Source: Phytopseudomonas dryadis (lineage in GTDB: Bacteria > Pseudomonadota > Gammaproteobacteria > Pseudomonadales > Pseudomonadaceae). From it: a DNA stretch of 64,000 nt. A program made the translations under genes and the position numbers. Where the stretch lies: positions 280,524 to 344,523 of the forward strand of contig NZ_QJUM01000001.1 in NCBI RefSeq assembly GCF_004327355.1, in the 5' to 3' direction. The notes under the pieces were generated by a model. It worked only from the letters and a program-made list of their open reading frames with translations, had not been told where the DNA came from and searched no databases. This document shows positions 56,903-64,000 of this stretch, piece by piece. Every line of letters starts with the position of its first letter. Position 1 is the first letter of the stretch.

Positions 56903-57628
56903 CAGGGCCGGCAAGGCATGCAACCAGTGGCCCAGGTACTTGCCGGAGAGCAGCCACTCATCGAGCCAGAACAGCTGATGCGCAGCCACGATCAACCAGA
57001 ACAGCGCCTGATAGGACAGCTTGCGCGTCTTGTGGCGAAACACCTGCTGCCCCAGCAGAGCGCCAGGCCAGCCGCCCAGCAACTCGACCAGATGCAGGTG
57101 TTTCTCGGGAATTCGCTGGCGCCCCGCAAGCGCGCTGGCCTTATCGTTCCAGTAGAGGACGAAGCACAGGACGCTGGCCAGGGGATAGAGTACCAGCGGC
57201 CAGACGATCTGCAGTTCGAACAGCCAGCGCAGCGAGCCGAACAACGGCAGGCTGCACAAAGCGCCCAGCAGCACCAGTTTGGCGGCGAGGTTGCGCACCG
57301 GGCCCTGGGCGCGTCCAGGCAAGCGGGCACGTGGTTTATCCAGGCGCGTGCGTGGCGGCTGCCCAGGCTTGCCGGCACTCTTCACCCGGATCTGCGGTCG
57401 ATCCAGCACCAGTTCCCCGGCCAGGCGCAAGTGCTCGGCGCGTAATCGCCCCTGTCCATCCCGGGAGGGCACGAACAGCACCTGATCGCCGGTACGTGGC
57501 CGTCGCTCACCATGCACCACCGAAATATGCGCGAACACCTGTTCACCGCCGCCAGCGGGCTGAATGAAGCCGAAGCCCTTGTCGTCGTTCCAGCTTTTCA
57601 GCCGTCCGGATTGTTCCATTGTCTGCAC
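56897..57628 (-). CDS. Cold-shock domain fused to DUF1294 membrane domain
   Basis: 243 residues. The N-terminal cold-shock domain (about 4-70) has both RNP motifs, KGFGFIQP and VFAHISVV. A basic Pro/Arg linker (about 78-110) leads to about four helices of a DUF1294 domain ending SYQALFWLIVAAHQLFWLDEW. GTG 57628 is favoured over ATG 57619 because AGGGA lies five bases before it. The fusion suggests membrane-tethered RNA binding, which is inference. Confidence 0.87.
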   Translation of the reverse strand: MQTMEQSGRLKSWNDDKGFGFIQPAGGGEQVFAHISVVHGERRPRTGDQVLFVPSRDGQGRLRAEHLRLAGELVLDRPQIRVKSAGKPGQPPRTRLDKPRARLPGRAQGPVRNLAAKLVLLGALCSLPLFGSLRWLFELQIVWPLVLYPLASVLCFVLYWNDKASALAGRQRIPEKHLHLVELLGGWPGALLGQQVFRHKTRKLSYQALFWLIVAAHQLFWLDEWLLSGKYLGHWLHALPALL

Positions 57629-57653
57629 GTTCGTCCCTGTACGCGAGAGGCGA

Positions 57654-58484
57654 TCAGCCCTCGGCGGTGCTCCAGTCGATCAGATCGAATTGCCAGGTCG
57701 CCAGGATCAACAGGCCGAAGGCGATGCGATACCAGGCGAATACGGCATAACTGTGATTGGCGATGAATACCAGCAGCGCCCGCACCGTCAGCATGGCGAC
57801 GATAAAGGTGGTGACGAAACCAATGGCGAACATCGGCAGGTCATCCCACTGCAGGATATCGCGGTACTTGTACAGCGAATAGACCGTGGCAGCGACCATG
57901 GTGGGCATTGCCAGAAAGAAGGAGAACTCGGTGGCCGCCTTGCGCGACAAGCCGAACAGCAGGCCGCCGATGATCGTCGAGCCGGAGCGCGAAGTACCGG
58001 GAATCAGCGCCAGGCATTGGGCGAAGCCGACCTTGAGCGCGAGCTTCCAGTCCATGTCGTCCACGGTCTCGGCGACGATGCGGTGCTGACGCTTCTCGGC
58101 CCAGATCATCACCACCCCACCGATGATCAGCGCCGCGCTCACGGTGATCGGATTGAACAGCCAGTGTTCGATCAGGTCGGCGAACAGCAGCCCGAGGACG
58201 ATGGCAGGGATGAAGGCCACCAGCACGTTGAGCGTGAACCGGCGCGCCATGGGATCGCTGCCGATGCCCGAGGCGACAGCTATGATGCGCTGGCGGAACT
58301 CCCACATGACCGCCAGGATGGCGCCCAGCTGGATGATGATCTTGAAGGCCGTGGCCCGCTCGCCGTTGAACTCGAGCAGGTCGCCGACCACGATCAGGTG
58401 ACCGGTGCTGGAAATCGGCAGGAATTCGGTAAGGCCCTCGACAATGCCCAGGATCAGCGCCTGAAAGGCGACCCAACTATCCAT
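57654..58484 (-). CDS. uppP: UppP (BacA), undecaprenyl-diphosphatase
   Basis: 276-residue polytopic membrane enzyme recycling the lipid carrier for cell-wall synthesis. Both inverted-topology motifs are present: [19 protein letters not shown] near residue 13 and [14 protein letters not shown] near 170. It starts at [11 protein letters not shown] (58484) after AGGAG. Divergent from pnuC. Conveys bacitracin tolerance when overproduced in other bacteria. Confidence 0.95.
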   Translation of the reverse strand: MDSWVAFQALILGIVEGLTEFLPISSTGHLIVVGDLLEFNGERATAFKIIIQLGAILAVMWEFRQRIIAVASGIGSDPMARRFTLNVLVAFIPAIVLGLLFADLIEHWLFNPITVSAALIIGGVVMIWAEKRQHRIVAETVDDMDWKLALKVGFAQCLALIPGTSRSGSTIIGGLLFGLSRKAATEFSFFLAMPTMVAATVYSLYKYRDILQWDDLPMFAIGFVTTFIVAMLTVRALLVFIANHSYAVFAWYRIAFGLLILATWQFDLIDWSTAEG

Positions 58485-58743
58485 CAGAACTCCTAGGGGT
58501 ACGTAACGCACCGTGCATGCGCCAGTCGGGCTGGCCGAAAGTGAATGATTCTCGGACTGGAGCGATCCAGGGAGGTTCCAGAACAGCTGAAAAAAGCGGC
58601 AGTTATAAAGCCGTACCCATTCAATTTCAAAATGCTATCAAAAGATCAGTACAAGCGCGCTGTCCGCAGAATACCCACGAGACAAGACGCGCTCATGTCC
58701 GGTCGCTAGAATGTGCCGCCGCCATCCCCATCCTCGGAGCCCT

Positions 58744-59310
58744 ATGTCGCTGCTCGAAGTCTGCGCCTCCCTGCTCGGCCTTATCGCAGTCTGGCTGACG
58801 GTCAGGCAGAACCCCTGGTGCTGGCCTGTCGGCCTGGTCATGGTCGTGCTCTACGGCTGGGTATTTTTCCAAGGCAAGCTCTATTCCAATATGCTGCTGC
58901 AGCTCGTCTATGCCGGGCTCCAGCTCTATGGCTGGTGGCACTGGACACGCCGCGACCTGCCGCAACAGGGCTTGCGCGTATCACGCCTCGACCTGGCGCA
59001 GACCCTCGGCGGACTGGCGGCGGGCCTGCTGGGCGCCTTGCTGCTGGGCTATCTGATGGCGCGCTACACCGATGCCGCCGCGCCCTGGCAGGACGCGACC
59101 CTGTGTGCCTTCAGCCTGGTGGCCCAACTGTGGATGGCGAAAAAACGCCTGCAATGCTGGCCTCTGTGGATCGTCCTCGACCTGCTGTTCGTCGTCCTGT
59201 TCCTCGATCAAGGGCTTTACCTCACGGCAGCGCTCTATGCCCTGTTCACCTTGCTGGCCTGCAACGGCTGGCTGTCCTGGCGACGTGACCTCGCCCTGCC
59301 CGCGCGATGA
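58744..59310 (+). CDS. pnuC: PnuC-type nicotinamide riboside transporter
   Basis: 188 residues, about seven hydrophobic segments. Characteristic pattern LTVRQNPWCWPVGLVMVVLY (TM2) and the QLVYAGLQLYGWWHW segment match PnuC, a SWEET-like facilitator of nicotinamide riboside uptake. It overlaps the next gene, an NadR-like kinase, by four bases: uptake and phosphorylation trap are thus coupled. The upstream gap (58485-58743) contains a TAGAAT -10-like sequence near 58709 but no riboswitch I recognise. Confidence 0.9.
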   Translation: MSLLEVCASLLGLIAVWLTVRQNPWCWPVGLVMVVLYGWVFFQGKLYSNMLLQLVYAGLQLYGWWHWTRRDLPQQGLRVSRLDLAQTLGGLAAGLLGALLLGYLMARYTDAAAPWQDATLCAFSLVAQLWMAKKRLQCWPLWIVLDLLFVVLFLDQGLYLTAALYALFTLLACNGWLSWRRDLALPAR

Positions 59311-59837
59311 AAGTCCTGGTCCTGACCGGCCCGGAATCCAGCGGCAAGAGCTGGCTGGCCGCTGAAGTGCGGAACGCGTTCGGTGGCCTCCTGGTCGGCG
59401 AGTACGTGCGCCACTTCATCGACAGTCAGCAGCGCGACACCTGCTACGCCGACATCCCCACCATCGCCAGCGGGCAACTCGCCTGGGAAGATGCCGCGCG
59501 CGCGACCCAGCCGGCCCTGTTGATTCTCGACACCCACCTGTTGAGCAATATGCTGTGGAGCCGCATCCTGTTTGGCGACTGTCCGGCCTGGATCGAACAG
59601 GCCCTGCTGCAGCGCGAATACGGCCTGCACCTGCTGCTCGACCCACGCGGCGTGGACTGGGTCGACGACGGCCAGCGCTGCCAGCCCGAACTGCAGGCCC
59701 GCCTCGCTTTTCACCGGGCCTGTGAGGACTGGCTGGTCGGACACCGACAGCCTCTGCAGCGTATCGCTGGCGATTGGCAGCAGCGGCGCGACCGCGTACT
59801 GGCCGTAACCCGGCAATGGCTGAAGCAGTCGCACTAG
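59307..59837 (+). CDS. NadR-like P-loop kinase (nicotinamide riboside kinase domain)
   Basis: 176 residues. Walker A GPESSGKSWLA near residue 8, then GEYVRHFID and a DTHLLSNMLWS segment typical of the C-terminal ribosylnicotinamide kinase domain of NadR. The N-terminal HTH and adenylyltransferase domains of NadR are absent, so this is a stand-alone kinase. It would convert nicotinamide riboside imported by PnuC to NMN. ATGA overlap with pnuC. Confidence 0.85.
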   Translation: MKVLVLTGPESSGKSWLAAEVRNAFGGLLVGEYVRHFIDSQQRDTCYADIPTIASGQLAWEDAARATQPALLILDTHLLSNMLWSRILFGDCPAWIEQALLQREYGLHLLLDPRGVDWVDDGQRCQPELQARLAFHRACEDWLVGHRQPLQRIAGDWQQRRDRVLAVTRQWLKQSH

Positions 59838-59951
59838 TCGTTCACCTCGCAAAACGGCCGGGAGCCGTTCGCGACAGACCGCAGGATGGCCGCCAGGGAT
59901 GACGGGAATGGCCAGCCACACAAAAAACAGGGATAAAAAGCCTCTGGCATC

Positions 59952-59980
59952 TTGCCAGCAGTGCTGGCGCTAGGCATAAA
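59952..59980 (+). promoter_or_regulatory. Candidate promoter of the RoxA-like/catalase operon
   Basis: TTGCCA (59952-59957), 17 bases, CATAAA (59975-59980), about 36 bases before the start codon. Moderate match only. Confidence 0.35.
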
Positions 59981-60016
59981 GGGCAACACCAAGAAAATGC
60001 TACAAGGACGTATCCG

Positions 60017-61900
60017 ATGCGCCTGATTCGCCGTGTCCTGCTGGGACTTCTCCTGTTGTTATCCGCAGTGCTTCTGATCGCCCTGTATTACATCGCCAGG
60101 CCGAACCTGCCGAGCTACCAGAAGCCCGAGCACCTGCACTACCTGGAACAGTGGAGTGACGCGCAGCGCCAGACCTACTACTACACGCCCCAGGGCACCC
60201 GGGTAAAAGGGCTGCAATACGACTGGTTCACGGCCCTGGAACTGCCCTTGAGCAAGGCAAGATTCGCCACCCCCGATTACCTGGCGCGCTTCGGCTTCCT
60301 CGTCGACCCGAACCAGCAACCGAGCGCACTCAACCCGGGTAACCTGCCGGTCGGTTTCGCCCGTCACGAGGACGATGAAAGCGGCGTCCAGTACCTGGAT
60401 ATCACCTGCGCCGCCTGTCATACCGGCGAGTTGCGCTACCGCGGCCAGGCGGTGCGCATCGATGGCGGCGCCGCCCTGCATTCGCTGGCCTCCACCGTTC
60501 CCACCGTCCGCGGCGGTAGCTTCGGCCAGGCCCTGGGCATGAGCATGGCGTTCACCTATTACAACCCGCTGAAGTTTCGCCGCTTCGCCAAGGCAGTACT
60601 CGGTGATCGCTATGCCGAAGAGCGCGACACCCTGCGCGGCGAGTTCAAGGAAGTCCTCGATCGCCTGCTCGGCACCGCCTACAACGACTGGCACCGCGGC
60701 CTGTACCCCACCGAAGAAGGTTTCGGCCGCACCGATGCCTTCGGCCGCATCGCCAACACCACCTTCGGCGACAGCATCGATGCGAGCAATTACCGGGTGG
60801 CCGATGCCCCCGTCAGCTACCCCCACCTCTGGGATATCTGGAAATTCGACTGGGTGCAGTGGAACGGCTCGGCCATGCAGCCCATGGCACGCAATATCGG
60901 CGAGGCGCTGGGGGTCGGCGCCACCCTGCACCTGCTCGATGCCAAGGGCCAGGGCGTCGCCGAAGATCAGCGCTACGCCTCCAGCGTGCGGCTCACGGAT
61001 CTCTATACCCTCGAAGAGACGCTGAAGCACCTGCGACCTCCGGCCTGGCCCGAAGAGGTTCTCGGCAAGATCGATAGGCGCCTGGCCAGCCAGGGCCGCG
61101 CCCTGTTCAAGGAGAACTGCGCGCACTGCCATGCGCCACACCCCACCCCGCCGGACAAACGCTTCGCCCCGGATCGCGATCCCGAGTGGCACATGCGGGT
61201 CATCCCCACGTCGATCGTCGGTACCGATCCGGGTACGGCCGACAATATCGCCGACCACCGCTTCGACCTCAGCAAGCTGGGCTGGAACAAGAGCGAACTC
61301 GCCAAGCTCGATGTACGTCTGTTCGGCTCGAACCTGGATCAGGTCGACATACGCTCGATCTCCAGCGCCAAGGGGCTGGCCTACATCACCGCCTATGTCG
61401 AGGAACGCGCCTACCGTGATGCCGGCATAGCGCCAGAACAGCGCAAGGTCATGGATGGCTATGGCCTGCCGATCGGCGTTCAGGAAATCCGTGGCTACAA
61501 GGCGCGTCCGCTCGATGGCATCTGGGCCACCGCGCCGTTCCTGCACAACGGTTCGGTGCCGACCCTGTTCCACCTGCTGTCGCCGGTTCCCGAGCGGCCG
61601 GCGCGCTTCTGGGCCGGCAACTTCGAATTCGACCCGAAACACGTGGGCTTCGTCGGCGACAAGTTTCCCGGCGGCTTCCTGCTCGATACCAGCATCAAGG
61701 GCAACGGCAACGGTGGCCACGAATTCCGCGACGGTTGCCGCAATGACGGCGTCATTGGCCGCGCCCTGCAACCCGAAGAGCGCTGGGCCCTGGTCGAGTA
61801 CCTGAAAGTGCTGGGCAATAGACAACTGGAAGAACAGCTTAGCAAGGTCGCAGCCAAGCCCTGGAGCCCCGGACAATACTGCCAAGGCCTGTCCCACTGA
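60017..61900 (+). CDS. RoxA-like di-heme cytochrome c protein, membrane-anchored
   Basis: 627 residues. An N-terminal hydrophobic helix (about 6-26) serves as signal or anchor, with the rest periplasmic. Two c-type heme sites are seen, CAACH at 131-135 and CAHCH at 368-372. The long spacing between hemes and a Trp-rich stretch (LWDIWKFDWVQWNG, about 271-284) fit the RoxA-like group, whose known member is rubber oxygenase RoxA; data banks often call relatives di-heme peroxidase. It may be an oxygenase or a peroxidase. An AAGGA site precedes the ATG, and it is followed after 29 bp by a catalase-like gene. Confidence 0.8.
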   Translation: MRLIRRVLLGLLLLLSAVLLIALYYIARPNLPSYQKPEHLHYLEQWSDAQRQTYYYTPQGTRVKGLQYDWFTALELPLSKARFATPDYLARFGFLVDPNQQPSALNPGNLPVGFARHEDDESGVQYLDITCAACHTGELRYRGQAVRIDGGAALHSLASTVPTVRGGSFGQALGMSMAFTYYNPLKFRRFAKAVLGDRYAEERDTLRGEFKEVLDRLLGTAYNDWHRGLYPTEEGFGRTDAFGRIANTTFGDSIDASNYRVADAPVSYPHLWDIWKFDWVQWNGSAMQPMARNIGEALGVGATLHLLDAKGQGVAEDQRYASSVRLTDLYTLEETLKHLRPPAWPEEVLGKIDRRLASQGRALFKENCAHCHAPHPTPPDKRFAPDRDPEWHMRVIPTSIVGTDPGTADNIADHRFDLSKLGWNKSELAKLDVRLFGSNLDQVDIRSISSAKGLAYITAYVEERAYRDAGIAPEQRKVMDGYGLPIGVQEIRGYKARPLDGIWATAPFLHNGSVPTLFHLLSPVPERPARFWAGNFEFDPKHVGFVGDKFPGGFLLDTSIKGNGNGGHEFRDGCRNDGVIGRALQPEERWALVEYLKVLGNRQLEEQLSKVAAKPWSPGQYCQGLSH

Positions 61901-61929
61901 ACCATTACTCGTCGAACAAGGAGTCATCG

Positions 61930-63072
61930 ATGCTTAAACGATTCTGGCTGTGGCTGGGGCGCCTGCTCGGCAAGCTCATGCTCGTCCTGCTGGTCATCGG
62001 ACTGGGCGGCTGGGGGATCGGCAGCGCCTATTACAGCTGGAAGTTCTCCGGCCCCGTCTCCAGCGAGGAGCAGATCCCCGCGAACGAAGCGGCCTATACC
62101 CAGGGCATCATCGAAGATGCCATACGCGTGGTCGAGCAACACCGCGAAAACACCCGTGTGCTGCGCGATGCCCATGCCAAGGCCCATGGCTGCGTCAGGG
62201 CCGAAGTCACCGTGCAGCCCGACCTGGACAGCGACCTGCGCCACGGCGTGTTCAGCGAGCCGGGAAAAACCTGGCAGGCCTGGATGCGCCTTTCCAACGG
62301 TAACGCCTATCCCCAGTTCGACCGGGTGCGCGATGCCCGCGGCATGGCCATCAAACTACTCGAGGTACCGGGCGCCAAGCTGCTGAACAGCCCTCGAAAC
62401 AGCCAGGAACAGGACTTCGTGATGTTCAATCATCCGGTCTTTTTCGTACGTGACGTGGCTGAATACAAAAGCAATTTCGCCGCCCAGGCCGATGGCAAGA
62501 AAGTGCTGGCCTTCTTCCCCAGCTGGGACCCACGCAGTTGGGAAATCCGTCACCTGATCATCGCCCTGAAAACCCTTTCACCAGCGCCACAGAGCCCGGT
62601 GGAAAACACCTACAACTCCATCGCACCGTTCAAGCTGGGGCCGCATAACATCAAGTACAGGGTCATTCCCGCGCCGGAGAATTGCCCGAGCTATACCGTC
62701 GCCACACCGAATACCGGACTGCCCAACTTCCTGCGCAGCGCGCTGTATCAGCAACTGTCCCTCGACCGCGTGCCCGCCTGCTTCGCCCTGCAGGTACAAC
62801 GGCAGAACCCGGACTACTACATGCCGATAGAAGACCCCAGCGTGGAGTGGGACGAATCCATTTCCCCCTTCGAGACAGTGGCCGACATCCGTCTCCCCGC
62901 CCAGGACTTCGACAGCGCACAGCAGAACCTGCTCTGCGACAACCTGGCATTCAACCCCTGGCATGCGTTGCCGGAGCACCGTCCCATCGGCGGCATCAAT
63001 CGTCTGCGCAAGGCCGTGTACGAAGCGGTGAGCGTCTATCGGCACGAGCGAAACGCCGCCAGCGGGCAGTGA
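61930..63072 (+). CDS. Membrane-anchored catalase-like heme protein
   Basis: 380 residues. One N-terminal helix (about 14-35) anchors the protein facing the periplasm. Catalase-fold features: distal His in DAHAKAHGCVRAEVTV, RLSNGNAYPQFDRVRDARGMAIKL with the catalase RDxRG segment, FNHPVFFVRD, and a late R-x-x-x-Tyr (RKAVY) that could supply the proximal heme ligand. It is shorter than true catalases (about 480). Relatives include minimal catalases and allene oxide synthase-like proteins, so it may act on lipid peroxides. AAGGAG precedes the start. Cotranscribed with the di-heme gene. Confidence 0.82.
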   Translation: MLKRFWLWLGRLLGKLMLVLLVIGLGGWGIGSAYYSWKFSGPVSSEEQIPANEAAYTQGIIEDAIRVVEQHRENTRVLRDAHAKAHGCVRAEVTVQPDLDSDLRHGVFSEPGKTWQAWMRLSNGNAYPQFDRVRDARGMAIKLLEVPGAKLLNSPRNSQEQDFVMFNHPVFFVRDVAEYKSNFAAQADGKKVLAFFPSWDPRSWEIRHLIIALKTLSPAPQSPVENTYNSIAPFKLGPHNIKYRVIPAPENCPSYTVATPNTGLPNFLRSALYQQLSLDRVPACFALQVQRQNPDYYMPIEDPSVEWDESISPFETVADIRLPAQDFDSAQQNLLCDNLAFNPWHALPEHRPIGGINRLRKAVYEAVSVYRHERNAASGQ

Positions 63073-63089
63073 TTCGCCTATCAGGAGCG

Positions 63090-63114
63090 ACAGGCTGCTA
63101 AAATCGCAGCCTGT
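63090..63114. other. Perfect hairpin between the catalase-like gene and queD
   Basis: ACAGGCTGC and GCAGCCTGT with loop TAAAATC, 17 bases after the catalase-like stop codon. No T run follows. It could be an operon terminator or an mRNA structure; TAAAAT in the loop could also be the -10 of queD. Confidence 0.5.
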
Positions 63115-63140
63115 TCGTCCTGTACGTAAAGAGAGCTGTC

Positions 63141-63497
63141 TTGGAACTGTTCAAAGAATTCATCTTCGAAGCCGCCCACCGCCTCCCCCATGTGCCCGCA
63201 GGCCATAAATGCGGACGCCTGCACGGCCACTCGTTCCGCATCGCGGTGTATATCGAGGGGGAAGTCGACCCGCATACCGGCTGGATTCGCGACTTCTCGG
63301 AGATAAAGGCCATCTTCAAGCCCATCTACGAGCAGCTCGACCACAACTACCTCAACGACATCCCCGGCCTGGAAAACCCGACCAGCGAAGTCATCGTCAA
63401 ATGGGTCTGGCAGCAACTCAAACCTCTGCTGCCCGAGCTGTCGCGTATCCGGATCCACGAGACCTGCAGCAGCGGCTGCGAGTATCGCGGCGACTGA
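63141..63497 (+). CDS. queD: QueD, 6-carboxytetrahydropterin synthase
   Basis: 118 residues of the PTPS fold, the queuosine/preQ0 pathway step from dihydroneopterin triphosphate. Zinc ligands are in FEAAHRL and RLHGHSF, the catalytic Cys in [10 protein letters not shown], and the substrate-anchoring Glu in [10 protein letters not shown]. The start is TTG at 63141, with GAGAG upstream; no ATG fits. It is a single gene with its own terminator. Confidence 0.93.
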   Translation: MELFKEFIFEAAHRLPHVPAGHKCGRLHGHSFRIAVYIEGEVDPHTGWIRDFSEIKAIFKPIYEQLDHNYLNDIPGLENPTSEVIVKWVWQQLKPLLPELSRIRIHETCSSGCEYRGD

Positions 63498-63536
63498 ATA
63501 GCGGCCGACAAACCTGCATCGCTACAGGTTCCTCGC

Positions 63537-63562
63537 AAAACCCGCTTCGTGCGGGTTTTCGT
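63537..63562 (+). terminator. Terminator of queD
   Basis: AAAACCCGC and GCGGGTTTT over a five-base loop, about 40 bases after the stop codon; suited to both directions. Confidence 0.85.
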
Positions 63563-63696
63563 GTTCAATTGCTTATCGTATAGAGAGGCTGTCGCCGGCC
63601 CACAGGCGCGTCTTCATGCGCATAAACCCTGAACACTATCTACAGCCGGCTTATTGATCCGGGCTGAATAAGTCGCCACTCAAACTGCGCCTGCTT

Positions 63697-63808
63697 TCCC
63701 GGGTATCGCTTCGCTCAACCCGGGCTACGGGCTAAAATGTCGGGCTCTGTAGCAGTCAACGGGTTAGAGCACGGTGGTAGCCCGGGTTGAGCACCGCGAT
63801 ACCCGGGA
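63697..63808. repeat. Inverted pair of 32-bp GTAGCCCGGGTTGAGC repeats
   Basis: 63697-63728 and 63777-63808 are inverted copies identical at 29 of 32 positions, 48 bases apart. Each contains CCCGGG twice. This repeat type is frequent between genes in the stutzeri/mendocina side of Pseudomonas. The 63498-63920 gap has no gene apart from these repeats and two terminators. Confidence 0.8.
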
Positions 63809-63874
63809 ACTATGCCAGCTCCCCCACTCGCCCACCTTCCAGCTGAGCCGGGCACCCCATTTCCCCGCCCCCAA

Positions 63875-63914
63875 AAGACGAAACCCCAGACCTCTGTCGA
63901 GATCTGGGGTTTCT
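63875..63914 (-). terminator. Terminator of the rRNA operon
   Basis: AAACCCCAGA (63881-63890) pairs with TCTGGGGTTT (63903-63912), with GTCTTTT following on the minus strand, just past the 5S 3' end. Confidence 0.85.
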
Positions 63915-63920
63915 GGTAGA

Positions 63921-64000
63921 AGCTTGACGATGACCTACTCTCACATGGGGAAACCCCACACTACCATCGGCGATGCGTCGTTTCACTACTGAGTTCGGGA
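63921..64000 (-). rRNA. rrf: 5S ribosomal RNA, 3' part (partial)
   Basis: Read on the minus strand, the last 80 bases give the conserved 5S segment CCCGAACTCAGTAGTGAAAC, then CGCCGATGGTAGTGTGGGG, ending AGAGTAGGTCATCGTCAAGC. About two-thirds of the roughly 120-base gene is present; the 5' part and the rest of the rRNA operon lie beyond the right edge. Confidence 0.95.

Noticed and set aside
60059..61927. A 622-codon antisense frame over the RoxA-like gene
   Set aside because: Shadow frame caused by GC-rich third positions; the sense strand has heme motifs and a signal segment.
63073..63140. Possible preQ1 riboswitch upstream of queD
   Set aside because: Only one simple hairpin is present, and the A-rich pseudoknot tail needed for a preQ1-I aptamer is missing.
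63774..63992. A 72-codon plus-strand open frame at the right edge
   Set aside because: It runs through a repeat, the rRNA terminator and the antisense of the 5S gene.

Overview
The window is a GC-rich, gene-dense stretch of a gamma-proteobacterial chromosome, almost certainly Pseudomonas in the broad sense. The evidence is OprI (83 residues with the expected Pseudomonas lipoprotein sequence), ThrH next to a CysH-type gene and CysB, TgpA with MoxR and DUF58 partners, fabA-fabB beside a hybrid kinase and gpsA, and the AcnD/PrpF version of the methylcitrate cycle. The interspersed repeats (AAGCTTGCAGC-type arrays, CTCCTACA-type REPs, and a GTAGCCCGGGTTGAGC repeat pair) fit the mendocina/oleovorans/alcaligenes side of the group better than P. 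aeruginosa, but I cannot name a species. All synteny statements come from memory of P. aeruginosa gene order; no search was run.

Layout. 1-6021: methylcitrate (propionate) operon on the minus strand: GntR regulator, prpB, prpC, acnD, prpF (cut by the window edge), with a palindromic operator pair in front. 6328-9384: three-gene operon of a retropepsin-like protease, a 7TM protein with an inactive transglutaminase domain, and an ATP-grasp ligase. 9587-14393: thrH, a short CysH-type reductase, cysB, a universal stress protein, DAHP synthase and a small acetyltransferase. 14792-20871: lipoprotein oprI, an L,D-transpeptidase, a small Cys-rich protein, tesA, a YbbA/YbbP-type ABC system and greB. 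21167-28556: a small hypothetical, DoxX, MltF-type lytic transglycosylase, TatD-type hydrolase, a chemoreceptor with a sigma-28 promoter, a small membrane protein, a thioesterase and a CHAD protein. 28601-32459: MoxR, DUF58, TgpA operon. 32568-43399: a second chemoreceptor, flavin reductase-like protein, lipoprotein, patatin, AI-2E-type permease, DUF4892 protein, a GST remnant, two overlapping alpha/beta hydrolases, a hotdog thioesterase, SixA, DUF4389 and gpsA. 43645-48648: small secreted protein, substrate-binding-like protein and hybrid sensor kinase operon, then fabA-fabB. 48709-56902: DUF3859 protein, amidohydrolase, an ECF sigma/anti-sigma pair with a DUF4394 target gene, dienelactone hydrolase, azoreductase, and a LysR-MFS-MmcQ operon. 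56897-63497: cold-shock/DUF1294 fusion, uppP, pnuC with an NadR-like kinase, a RoxA-like di-heme protein with a membrane-anchored catalase-like protein, and queD. The right edge holds the 3' end of a 5S rRNA on the minus strand, so an rRNA operon ends here.

No prophage, insertion sequence, CRISPR array or tRNA was seen. The window is mostly core genome. The most interesting points are the shared promoter motif in front of the ECF sigma gene and the DUF4394 gene, the RoxA-like/catalase-like pair, the protease-7TM-ligase operon, the two propionate-operon operators set 74 bp apart, and a REP cluster that appears to have landed inside another repeat with a 14-bp duplication.
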